Positions 1-5,746 of a DNA stretch of 12,706 nt are shown piece after piece (position 1 is the stretch's first letter; every line of letters begins with the position of its first letter). The position numbers were made by a program, and so were the translations under genes. The notes under the pieces were generated by a model. That model had not been told where the DNA came from. It did not search any database and saw nothing but the letters and a program-made list of their open reading frames with translations. Source of the stretch: JACNFS01 sp964582065 (GTDB taxonomy: Bacteria; Chloroflexota; Dehalococcoidia; GIF9; UBA5629); contig CAZOQG010000052.1 in the NCBI GenBank assembly GCA_964582065.1, positions 1-12,706 on the forward strand, in the 5' to 3' direction.

Positions 1-1
1 A

Positions 2-106
2 AGGATACTGACCAAGATTGCTGCTGGCGATGTCAATGAATTGGGTGATACCAGTACCTTGGCCGATCCATCGGTGGTTCAGACCTTAGTGAAGGAGAGT
101 AGCTAG
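2..106 (+). CDS. C-terminal tail of an unidentified protein (5' end outside window)
   Basis: Only one plus-strand frame stays open from the window edge. It encodes 34 residues and ends with TAG at 104-106; the other two plus frames stop within about 40 bases. The visible tail is hydrophilic, with several Thr, Ser and Asp residues, and ends in VKESS. It has no Cys motif or membrane segment. I do not recognise the family and assign no function. It lies upstream of, and on the same strand as, the cyclic-nucleotide-fold gene, but a separate promoter candidate lies between them, so they need not share a transcript. Confidence 0.5.
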   Translation, partial: RILTKIAAGDVNELGDTSTLADPSVVQTLVKESS

Positions 107-149
107 GCGTATTTCCTGACTGGTAGATAGTAAACCAGCTTTGGCCGAA

Positions 150-178
150 ATGACTGACTCTGAAAGTAGTGATAGAAT
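150..178 (+). promoter_or_regulatory. Candidate sigma70 promoter for the cNMP-fold gene
   Basis: A -35-like ATGACT (150-155, TGAC core) and a -10 TAGAAT (173-178, five of six consensus bases) are separated by exactly 17 bp. Transcription would start near 185, giving a leader of about 56 nt before the GTG start at 241. This is pattern matching only. Confidence 0.45.
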
Positions 179-199
179 ATTATGGATAAAACAAAAATA

Positions 200-222
200 T
201 GTGCAGTGCCAACCATTGCACA
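200..222 (+). other. Inverted repeat / hairpin in the 5' leader
   Basis: TGTGCA (200-205) and TGCACA (217-222) form a perfect 6-bp stem with an 11-nt loop. It lies between the predicted transcription start and the ribosome binding site at 229-234. The half-site spacing is too wide for a classical Crp box (TGTGA-N6-TCACA), so an RNA hairpin or another protein's site is more likely. Confidence 0.35.
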
Positions 223-228
223 GCAATC

Positions 229-234
229 GGAGGT
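229..234 (+). promoter_or_regulatory. Ribosome binding site that fixes the start at 241
   Basis: GGAGGT lies 6 nt before GTG at 241. The upstream in-frame ATG at 199 has no such site and lies inside the leader hairpin region, so 241 is preferred. Confidence 0.7.
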
Positions 235-240
235 GAAAAC

Positions 241-696
241 GTGGATAAGTTAGAGGTACTGAAAAGGTCTGACGTGTTTCGTGAGCTAACTGATGAGCAA
301 CTTGGTGTGGTGGAGAAAATGTGCACTGTTGAAGTGTTTGAAACAGGGACAATCATATGTAAACAGAATCGCATAGAGGGCAAGGCCTACGTAATCGAAG
401 AAGGCCTGGTGGGAATTATCCTAGAGGTAGGGCCGCTTGCCCAACGCCAGGTTCAAGCCGTTTGCAACTTTGAGACCTTTGGCTGGTCAGCTATCATACC
501 GCCGCATACTTGCACTGCAACAGCAAAGGCCTTAGAGAAGACGACGGCATTGGGGTTTGATGGCCAGCAAATGTGCGATTTGTGTGTTACCAAACCTGAG
601 ATAGGCTGTAGAGTATGCCGAGCTGTAGCACGTGTAGTAGCAACAAGGCTGCGTCAGGCGTACACCCAGTTGCTCGGCGTTACCTCACAGGACTAA
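241..696 (+). CDS. Stand-alone cyclic-nucleotide-binding-fold (Crp/Fnr sensor-like) protein, Cys-rich
   Basis: This 151-residue protein begins LEVLKRSDVFRELTDEQL, the usual helical lead-in of Crp/Fnr-type sensor domains. A beta-barrel region follows at about residues 30-105, including GTIICKQ, a region around VIEEGLVGII, and the stretch near FGWSAIIPP. It ends with a long helix (about 118-146, VARVVATRLRQ) that would be the dimerisation helix in Crp. The chain stops there: there is no helix-turn-helix, so it is unlikely to bind DNA alone. The phosphate-binding cassette is not a clear cAMP type. Eight cysteines are present (28, 40, 75, 91, 112, 115, 123, 126); the last four form CxxC-x7-CxxC, a possible metal or redox site. 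It lies upstream of a hydrogenase maturation protease on the same strand. Fold assignment is fairly sure; ligand and partner are unknown. Confidence 0.75.
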   Translation: MDKLEVLKRSDVFRELTDEQLGVVEKMCTVEVFETGTIICKQNRIEGKAYVIEEGLVGIILEVGPLAQRQVQAVCNFETFGWSAIIPPHTCTATAKALEKTTALGFDGQQMCDLCVTKPEIGCRVCRAVARVVATRLRQAYTQLLGVTSQD

Positions 697-699
697 CTC

Positions 700-709
700 G
701 GCACGTGCC
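700..709. repeat. 10-bp perfect palindrome just after the cNMP-fold gene
   Basis: GGCACGTGCC is self-complementary and begins 4 bases after the stop codon at 694-696. It has no loop, so it suits a dimeric DNA-binding site better than a terminator. The rest of the 697-869 gap shows no convincing gene. Confidence 0.25.
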
Positions 710-869
710 AGACTGGAACGAGCGAGGATAAGGGAATTACTTCAACAGTTTACTAGCAACCAAGGAAGAAGACGGCAGCAAGGGAGAAGTGGTGAAAAGG
801 TTGAAGCCAGCACCTACACTCAGAGCTACCCGAGTAAGAATCACCTCAGCGCCACAAAAAGATGGGGAA

Positions 870-1337
870 ATGAAGACATTGGTCTTGGGGTTGGGTAACC
901 CGATTCTGAGTGATGATGGGGTAGGCCCTCGCGTTGCTGCAGAACTCAAACACAGGCTTGACCAACCGGAGATAACAATTATGGAGACCAGCGTGGGTGG
1001 TCTGAGCCTGCTGGATCTGCTGGTTGGCTACGATAGAGCCATCATCATTGACGCCATTCAGACTGTGGGTGGAAAGGTGGGGCAGATTTACCGGCTTGAC
1101 CCAGAAGTGTTTGATGCCACCCGACACTCTGCCTCACCTCATGATGTTAACTTCGCTACCGCTCTTGAGTTCGGCAATAGGTTGGGCCTGGCTTTGCCCC
1201 GGCAAATCGTCATCTTTGCCATTGAGGTGACAGATGTGAGCACCTTCAGCGAGGAATGCACACCCGAGGTTAGAAAGGCGATCCCTGTTTGTGTCGAAAA
1301 GATCATTCATGAGCTAAATGCAGACCTTGGTGCATAG
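870..1337 (+). CDS. [NiFe]-hydrogenase maturation protease (HyaD/HybD/HycI/FrxA-type)
   Basis: This 155-residue protein has the length and signature of the endopeptidases that cut the C-terminal tail off the hydrogenase large subunit after nickel insertion. It starts MKTLVLGLGNPILSDDGVG, the family's opening motif, whose acidic residue (in SDDG) is a nickel ligand. The second ligand is the Asp in IIIDAIQ (about residue 57). The third is the His in SPHDVNF (about residue 91), in the place of HybD His93. An in-frame GTG at 789/792 would add 26-27 residues and has a fair Shine-Dalgarno (781-786), while ATG 870 has only GGGG close by. I chose 870 because family members begin at this motif and the extension looks non-coding. 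The likely substrate is HydA (8872-10158), which carries a 7-residue tail. Function is confident; the start is less so. Confidence 0.85.
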   Translation: MKTLVLGLGNPILSDDGVGPRVAAELKHRLDQPEITIMETSVGGLSLLDLLVGYDRAIIIDAIQTVGGKVGQIYRLDPEVFDATRHSASPHDVNFATALEFGNRLGLALPRQIVIFAIEVTDVSTFSEECTPEVRKAIPVCVEKIIHELNADLGA

Positions 1338-1342
1338 CTTGC

Positions 1343-1419
1343 CGGTGCCTCAAAGCGTTTTGCAGGCGCCGCTCATCTGTCAACCAGTTGAAGGGACAAT
1401 GGCAGTACTGGAGGCACCG
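1343..1419. other. Possible structured element (three-way-junction-like) between convergent genes
   Basis: CGGTGCCTC (1343-1351) and GAGGCACCG (1411-1419) are perfect 9-bp inverted arms 59 nt apart. Two smaller stems can form inside: TTGCAG (1360-1365) with CTGTCAA (1377-1383, one bulge), and CAGT (1385-1388) with ACTG (1407-1410). The gene to the left ends at 1337 and the minus-strand gene to the right ends at 1435, so this fills the convergent gap. Neither strand shows a following T-run, so it is not a textbook intrinsic terminator. Confidence 0.4.
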
Positions 1420-1434
1420 AGATGAAAGGGGAAT

Positions 1435-2145
1435 CTAGACCCTACTGAGTCCAAGGCAGAGTTCTTCAAGATAGACTGCTACCCTATCCTGAGTTATTAC
1501 TTTCGTTGCCTCATCATTAATTCGCCCGCCCAGGTCATCCTGCTGGCTATTGGTTATTAAGACAACTGGTACCTTGCTGTCGATCTGCCTAATCCTGGCG
1601 ATTTCCTGCAGGTCCTCGTCTTTGGGAAAGTATACCAGAATAACTTTTGGTTCATTAATCAGAAACGCATGCAGGAGATCCCGGGCTTGGTCAGCTACAA
1701 AGACTTTGTAACCCCTGGTGCTAAGCCCGGCCTGAACACCCAGCCCGTATTCTTTATTGTTGCTGAAAACGAGCAGAGTTTCTAGCATGATATTCATTTT
1801 GGAGATTATCTTGTCGGAATTAACGTCACCTTCATCAGTGAATTTCTTGACATACGGTATCCCGTGGTACATTATCTCAACCAAATGATCCGTCTCCTCA
1901 AGAGGCAGATCGCCTACAGCGACAATCGGCATTGACTTGTGCAGGCAGGCTTCCAATAACTCGTCCACACGGCCAGGCAAGTTGATGTCTATTATGGCAG
2001 CATCAATATTATATTTGGTAATTTGCTGTAAGGCTGCTTCACTAGATTCGGCTGGATGAAGCAGGCAATCTGCATCTAGAAGCACCCGTTGCAAGAACCT
2101 CGAATAACCAGTATCATTGTCAGCAAGCAATATTTTGAATCCCAT
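1435..2145 (-). CDS. Tandem-receiver response regulator, second receiver degenerate
   Basis: This 236-residue protein consists of two receiver-like folds and no output domain. Receiver 1 (about 1-115) has the acidic pocket (D9, D11), the phospho-acceptor D53 in AAIIDINLPG, and a conserved-position Lys (YVKKF, K101). The usual Thr/Ser after beta-4 is missing (PIVAVG). Receiver 2 (about 122-232) keeps the hydrophobic strand pattern (ETLLVFSNN, GYKVFVAD, KVILVYFP, VPVVLITN). It has Ser/Asn where the acidic pair should be and Leu/Val where the acceptor Asp should be, so it should not be phosphorylated. A good ribosome site (AGGAGGT on the minus strand, 2155-2161) precedes ATG 2145. It lies 25 nt downstream of the single-receiver gene, probably in the same transcript. 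It likely works through protein contacts; partners are unknown. Confidence 0.8.
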   Translation of the reverse strand: MGFKILLADNDTGYSRFLQRVLLDADCLLHPAESSEAALQQITKYNIDAAIIDINLPGRVDELLEACLHKSMPIVAVGDLPLEETDHLVEIMYHGIPYVKKFTDEGDVNSDKIISKMNIMLETLLVFSNNKEYGLGVQAGLSTRGYKVFVADQARDLLHAFLINEPKVILVYFPKDEDLQEIARIRQIDSKVPVVLITNSQQDDLGGRINDEATKVITQDRVAVYLEELCLGLSRV

Positions 2146-2170
2146 TATTTCAAAACCTCCTATGAGTGTA

Positions 2171-2557
2171 TCAGACGGCGAGAGGGTGTGTCTCTCCAGT
2201 CAGACTTCCCTCTACCGCTTGCATCAACTGCCCCATGTCAAAGGGCTTCTGAATATATGCATACGGTTTTGTTTCAGCGATTTTTCCTCTATCAGGCTCC
2301 AAGACTGATATCACGATTAGTGGCACCTTCTTTGTCGATTCCAGTTTGTCCAGAAGCTTAGCGATGAACCAACCATCACAGTCAGGCAGCTTAATGTCCA
2401 ACAGTATTGAGTCTGGCTTCTCGTCAAACAGGTGTGTTACTGCATCCACGCCGGTGTAGACGACCTTAACATCATGTCCCTTCTTGCTTAGACACATGTC
2501 TATGGTCTTTGAAAGGAGAGCATCATCATCTACAATTACAATCTTTTTTCTTTCCAC
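2171..2557 (-). CDS. Single-domain response regulator (CheY-like receiver)
   Basis: This 128-residue protein is one complete receiver domain with every catalytic position present: the acidic pocket D10-D12 (IVIVDDD), phospho-acceptor D54 (ILLDIKLP), Ser84 (VIS) and Lys104 (QKPF). There is no DNA-binding or enzymatic output domain, so it should act by binding a partner or as a relay intermediate. The start is GTG, preceded on the minus strand by AAGGGGGT with 9-nt spacing. Its neighbours are the PLDc_N-like membrane protein upstream (40-nt gap) and the tandem-receiver protein downstream (25-nt gap). The kinase that phosphorylates it is not evident; the membrane kinase at 3696-5174 is the nearest candidate. 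Confidence 0.88.
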   Translation of the reverse strand: MERKKIVIVDDDALLSKTIDMCLSKKGHDVKVVYTGVDAVTHLFDEKPDSILLDIKLPDCDGWFIAKLLDKLESTKKVPLIVISVLEPDRGKIAETKPYAYIQKPFDMGQLMQAVEGSLTGETHPLAV

Positions 2558-2596
2558 AGCAGAATTACCCCCTTGCAGAAGCCTTAGTCGTTCCGA

Positions 2597-2809
2597 TCAT
2601 CCTAGCTCTGGCTGAGGCTGGGGGTGAAATATCAGGTAAAGCAGCGAGCCAAGGCAAGTCATGAACACTATTGCCACCGCCCAGGGAGCCTTTCGTCCCC
2701 CGACCACTCGTCGCCTTTCAATCAGAGCTTGTAGTGCTAAAGGCACCAACATCCAGTGAATAAGGGCCAGTAGGACGATCTTTACAATCAAAATGGCATC
2801 TATTTCCAT
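2597..2809 (-). CDS. Small two-helix membrane protein, PLDc_N-like
   Basis: This 70-residue protein has two membrane segments, about residues 5-28 (ILIVKIVLLALIHWMLVPLALQALI) and 42-62 (PWAVAIVFMTCLGSLLYLIF). They are linked by a basic loop (ERRRVVGGRK). The second half, W...LGSLLYLIF followed by a short polar tail, matches the PLDc_N family pattern found at the N terminus of cardiolipin synthases and as free-standing small proteins. There is no phospholipase catalytic domain, so it is not an enzyme. The start ATG 2809 has a purine-rich site (minus-strand AGAGGAGGG) 5 nt upstream. It is the first gene behind the TAARGA-box promoter region and leads two receiver genes. Its role is unknown; it could anchor or sense for the receivers. 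Confidence 0.7.
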   Translation of the reverse strand: MEIDAILIVKIVLLALIHWMLVPLALQALIERRRVVGGRKAPWAVAIVFMTCLGSLLYLIFHPQPQPELG

Positions 2810-2844
2810 GGTTTCCCTCCTCTTCAGGTCTTGACTCTAGTGTT

Positions 2845-2873
2845 ATTATGCGGAAAAACGCATAAAGAAGGCA
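2845..2873 (-). promoter_or_regulatory. Candidate activator-dependent promoter for the 2809-1435 transcript
   Basis: On the minus strand CATAAT (2850-2845) matches five of six -10 bases. Seventeen bp upstream, at 2873-2868, there is no recognisable -35 (TGCCTT). The nearest TAARGA direct-repeat unit ends about 9 bp upstream of the -10. That is the geometry of promoters where a PhoB/OmpR-type activator replaces the -35. Predicted start is near 2838, with a short leader before ATG 2809. Confidence 0.45.
2846..2865. repeat. 7-bp inverted repeat overlapping the candidate promoter
   Basis: TTATGCG (2846-2852) and CGCATAA (2859-2865) are perfect complements around a 6-bp A-rich spacer. The repeat covers the -10 and overlaps the first TAARGA box, so it could be a second protein's site competing with RNA polymerase. 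It is not followed by T-runs in a terminator arrangement. Confidence 0.35.
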
Positions 2874-2913
2874 TAAGGAACCACGGACAACTTGTAAAGA
2901 TTTTGTAAGGATT
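2860..2913. promoter_or_regulatory. Four-box 11-bp direct-repeat operator (PhoB/OmpR-type)
   Basis: Two tandem pairs of near-identical 11-mers are visible: GCATAAAGAAG (2860-2870) with GCATAAGGAAC (2871-2881), and TTGTAAAGATT (2892-2902) with TTGTAAGGATT (2903-2913). Each contains TAARGA, at 2863, 2874, 2895 and 2906, so steps are 11, 21 and 11 bp and all boxes lie on about one face of the helix. Head-to-tail 11-bp half-sites are the known binding mode of PhoB/OmpR-family regulators. Such a regulator is encoded immediately upstream (2990-3682). That this protein binds here is inference. Confidence 0.55.
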
Positions 2914-2989
2914 TTGAGCTCCAGGAGGATGAAAGGGGTAGTGATATTGTGAGCAGGCTTTGAGAGTCGAGGAGGTTGGCTGAGTGATA

Positions 2990-3682
2990 TTAGTCAGGCT
3001 TGACAAACCGATAGCCGACGCGCGGTTCGGTCACGATGAAGCGAGGATTTGAGGGGTCGTCTTCTATCTTGCGCCGCAATTGTGTTATGAAGGTGCGAAC
3101 ATATTCGCTTTCTTCACCATATTCTGAACCCCACACATTGTGCAGCAACTCCCTATGAGTTAGTACTTTGCCGCAATTGGAAACCAGATATGCCAGTAGC
3201 TCGTACTCTGTCCGCGTCAGTTTCACAGGTCGCCCCCTCCGTTCAACTATGTGCTTGGACAAGTCAACCTCCAAATCTCCAGCAGTAAAAACCGGGGCGC
3301 TAGTGGTTACGCCTGCGGAGTGCCGCAGTGCAACTCTAATTCTAGCTAGCAACTCTTCTATACCGAAAGGCTTGGTAACATAGTCGTCAGCGCCCTCGTC
3401 CAGGGCTCTAACCTTGTCTTTCTCATCTCCTCTTACACTCAGGATTATGATGGGCATGTCTGCCCACTCTCTTATCCGCCGGCAAGCCTCGATGCCATCC
3501 ATCCGGGGCATATTCACGTCGAGCACGATTATATCTGGAAGGACACGGCCTGCCATTTCTACAGCCTCGACTCCATCCTGAGCTAGATATACTTCATAGC
3601 CCCGAGCCTTCAGGTTGGCGCGAATAAACATGCGTATTTTCGGCTCATCATCAACGACAAGGATTTTGGTCTTCTTAGTCAT
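2990..3682 (-). CDS. OmpR/PhoB-family two-component response regulator
   Basis: This 230-residue protein has a receiver domain (about 1-122) with acidic pocket D11/D12 (ILVVDDEP), phospho-acceptor D55 (IIVLDVNMPRMDG), Ser82 and Lys104 (YVTKPF). A winged-helix domain follows (about 131-228), with KLTRTEYELLAYL and a recognition segment RTFITQLRRKIED, ending in the wing VGYRFVKPD. Length and layout match the KdpE/PhoB type. The gene begins 13 nt after the kinase stop. A minus-strand GAGG that overlaps the kinase stop serves as ribosome site, so the two are translationally linked. It should be phosphorylated by that kinase and bind tandem 11-bp repeats. A fitting four-box array lies 77 bp beyond its stop, upstream of the next genes. 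Confidence 0.95.
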   Translation of the reverse strand: MTKKTKILVVDDEPKIRMFIRANLKARGYEVYLAQDGVEAVEMAGRVLPDIIVLDVNMPRMDGIEACRRIREWADMPIIILSVRGDEKDKVRALDEGADDYVTKPFGIEELLARIRVALRHSAGVTTSAPVFTAGDLEVDLSKHIVERRGRPVKLTRTEYELLAYLVSNCGKVLTHRELLHNVWGSEYGEESEYVRTFITQLRRKIEDDPSNPRFIVTEPRVGYRFVKPD

Positions 3683-3695
3683 TCAGTCTCAAGCC

Positions 3696-5174
3696 TCACT
3701 TGTCGCCAGGCCGGGCAACAGGTAATCTGAAATAGAAGGTGGAGCCATGCCCGCCTTCACTTTGGGCCCAAATCTGTCCGCCATGCCCGACAATGATAGC
3801 CTGGCAGATAGCCAAGCCCAGACCAGTACCTCCGGGCCTTTGCCGCTTCTCGCTACCACGGTAGAATTTGTCGAAAACCTTCTCCAAGTCTTCCTGTGGT
3901 ATGCCGACACCCTGGTCGGATACGCTCACTTCCACCGTATCGTCCACAGTCCTGGCCCCGATAGTTATTTTGGTGGCTTCTTCAGAGTAGGCTGCCGCAT
4001 TTTCGAGAAGGTTGGTTAGCACCTGTCTTATTTGGCTGCAATCGGCATAGACTTCCGGCAAACCAGGCTCCATGTCGGTTTCGAAAACATGGTTTTTGTG
4101 GACCCACTTCTGACGTTCAAGTGCCTCATTGACAGTGCCTGATATGTGGCAGCGCTCTTTTTCTGGTTGCCAAACACCTGCCTCGAGCCTGCTCATGGTA
4201 AGCAGGTTAGTAACCAGACTTGCCAACCTATCCGTTTCCTCGCTTACGCCGCTCAGAAGCATTTCCCTGGTCTCATCATCCCATTCTATGTCTTTCTGTA
4301 GGAGACTGCTGATGATTCCTTTTATGGAGGTCAGTGGCGACCGAAGTTCGTGGGAGACATTGGATAGAAGGTCGGATTTCAACTGGTTGAGCTTTATGAG
4401 TTCTGCCTCGACCTGCTTGCGCTGTGTGATGTTTCTCAATGTGGAGAGCTGGCAAACTGTCCCATCGGAATCAACAAAGGGTGAGGCAACCACCTCATAG
4501 GTTCCGCCATCCGGGAAAGTATACTCCCATCTCTCAGTTTCACCATTGATCACAACTGGTAGTTTGCAAATCTGGTCGCACGGGCTGTCAAAGTTGTGCA
4601 GATACTCATAGCAATAGGAACCAACGCCGTGACCAAATTCTCTCACCATATTTGGATTCATAAAGCGTATTCGGTAGTCGGGGCCAATGATGAAGACTCC
4701 GTCTTTCATTCCATCCAGTATACCGAAAAGCTCGTTTCTCTCTTGTCTTACCAGGGCCTCAAGACGGCTGCGCCGTTCGGCCTCATTGCGCGTCATCCCG
4801 GTAAGCGAACCCATGACGCCAGCAATTACGCCAAAAACCACTACCCTGAGTATGGGGTCAGGGAAAGCAGAGACGAGGGAAGCGCGAGGCAAAAAGACAA
4901 CGAAGGCAGCAATCGTGACAACCACCGCCCCTTTGACCCTGAAGGAGTAACCGGCGTAGATTATTGGAGCCAGAAAAATAAGACGATGTAAATCGTGTAC
5001 GGTGTAGAGGAAGTCCCAGCGTAGAGCTGTCCAGCCGGCGAAGTCAACCAGCTCGCCGAAATAGTAGAACAAAGTGCAAATCCCGAATAGTGAGAGTGTT
5101 ATATAGAAGTCCCAGAAGCGGCGGCTTCTAAGCACAGTTGAGGCCGTTCTGCCCCGAGAAGTAGTCTCATTCAT
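3696..5174 (-). CDS. Membrane PAS-domain sensor histidine kinase
   Basis: This 492-residue protein starts with a membrane part of about four segments (roughly 22-40, 63-79, 82-98 and 107-126) and very short external loops, so it probably senses within or near the membrane or cytosolically. A PAS domain (about 146-255) carries CYEYLHNFDSPCDQIC (C188, C199, C203), which may hold a metal or react to redox change. The kinase core follows: H-box SHELRSPLTSIKG with phospho-His H275, N-box LLENAAAYS (N392), G1 box SDQGVGIP (D420), F-box FDKFYRG and G2 box GGTGLGLAI (448-456). All catalytic boxes are intact. It is cotranscribed with the OmpR-type regulator 13 nt downstream. The signal is unknown; the domain order resembles KdpD/PhoR-like orthodox kinases without a large extracellular sensor. 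Confidence 0.93.
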   Translation of the reverse strand: MNETTSRGRTASTVLRSRRFWDFYITLSLFGICTLFYYFGELVDFAGWTALRWDFLYTVHDLHRLIFLAPIIYAGYSFRVKGAVVVTIAAFVVFLPRASLVSAFPDPILRVVVFGVIAGVMGSLTGMTRNEAERRSRLEALVRQERNELFGILDGMKDGVFIIGPDYRIRFMNPNMVREFGHGVGSYCYEYLHNFDSPCDQICKLPVVINGETERWEYTFPDGGTYEVVASPFVDSDGTVCQLSTLRNITQRKQVEAELIKLNQLKSDLLSNVSHELRSPLTSIKGIISSLLQKDIEWDDETREMLLSGVSEETDRLASLVTNLLTMSRLEAGVWQPEKERCHISGTVNEALERQKWVHKNHVFETDMEPGLPEVYADCSQIRQVLTNLLENAAAYSEEATKITIGARTVDDTVEVSVSDQGVGIPQEDLEKVFDKFYRGSEKRQRPGGTGLGLAICQAIIVGHGGQIWAQSEGGHGSTFYFRLPVARPGDK

Positions 5175-5375
5175 TTCGGCTTCCTTCAGACAGGCAGCAC
5201 CTTAAATCGCAATCCTCTGCTATGCTCTTTTTCTAACCCAGATAAGGGCGCTGTCTAGCTTGGCGATGGTCTTTTTTTCAGCCTGACTTTAGGGTACGAC
5301 AGAGTCAGCAACACCGCCCACTAGCATCCAGGCAATTGTTTTTTTCTGCCTCACGATCCAGTATACTCTAATTGT

Positions 5376-5462
5376 ATAGCATCGCCCCAGAGTCTTCCAG
5401 CCCAAAGGCTCATGCTTCCTCTCGTCATGCCAGATATTGAATTCCTTGAGCCTCCTTTTTTG
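5376..5462 (-). pseudogene. Possible remnant of a DDE transposase C terminus
   Basis: One minus-strand frame, with no start codon and no intact gene around it, reads EFNIWHDERKHEPLGWKT (about 5391-5444). This resembles the 'YNxxRPHxxLGxKTP' stretch near the end of IS3/IS481-type integrase-core transposases. The usual Pro after KT is Leu here, and the upstream catalytic DDE part is absent. The match is short and judged by eye, so confidence is low. Confidence 0.22.
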
Positions 5463-5486
5463 ACTGAGGGGACGCCTTGGTTCATT

Positions 5487-5510
5487 TCTCCTGCATTTGT
5501 GGGCAGGAGA
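5487..5510. repeat. 8-bp hairpin in the intergenic region
   Basis: TCTCCTGC (5487-5494) and GCAGGAGA (5503-5510) are perfect complements with an 8-nt loop; G-U and U-A pairs could lengthen the stem by two. On the plus strand A residues, not T, follow, and on the minus strand the T-run precedes the stem, so it does not look like a working intrinsic terminator in either direction. Confidence 0.35.
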
Positions 5511-5622
5511 GAAAAATCGCCGAAAGCAAGAGGCATGGGTTGGTGAGATGCTGTCGCATATTCTGGGTTATCGCTGATTCATGGGCTTTATTAGACTCGC
5601 GGTGTCCGTAGCCTGAAACGTA

Positions 5623-5685
5623 ATGGACTATAAACCTCTACCCCTGGCCTTTCAAATAGTAGTGCGAGAGAGCCATTTAGTCCAT
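5623..5685. repeat. Wide 8-bp inverted repeat upstream of arsR
   Basis: ATGGACTA (5623-5630) and TAGTCCAT (5678-5685) are perfect complements separated by 47 nt. It lies about 60 bp upstream of the arsR -35, so it would be outside that transcript. It could be a looping site or part of a decayed mobile element. Confidence 0.25.
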
Positions 5686-5746
5686 GCCTTAGATTACCTG
5701 CAATGAGGCTGTCCAAATAGCTCCTATTGTGACGCAATTGGCTGGT

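Noticed and set aside
200..222. Crp/Fnr binding box
   Set aside because: The half-sites are too far apart (23 bp overall) and do not match TGTGA-N6-TCACA or TTGAT-N4-ATCAA.
789..869. Longer protease with GTG start at 789 or 792
   Set aside because: It has a fair ribosome site, but the added 26-27 residues are unlike the family, whose members begin at the MKTLVLGLGNP motif (870).
4129..4500. 123-codon plus-strand open frame opposite the kinase
   Set aside because: It lies wholly antisense to the conserved kinase core, has no ribosome site and no recognisable domain; a shadow frame.
5487..5510. Intrinsic terminator
   Set aside because: The stem is good, but no T-run follows on either strand.
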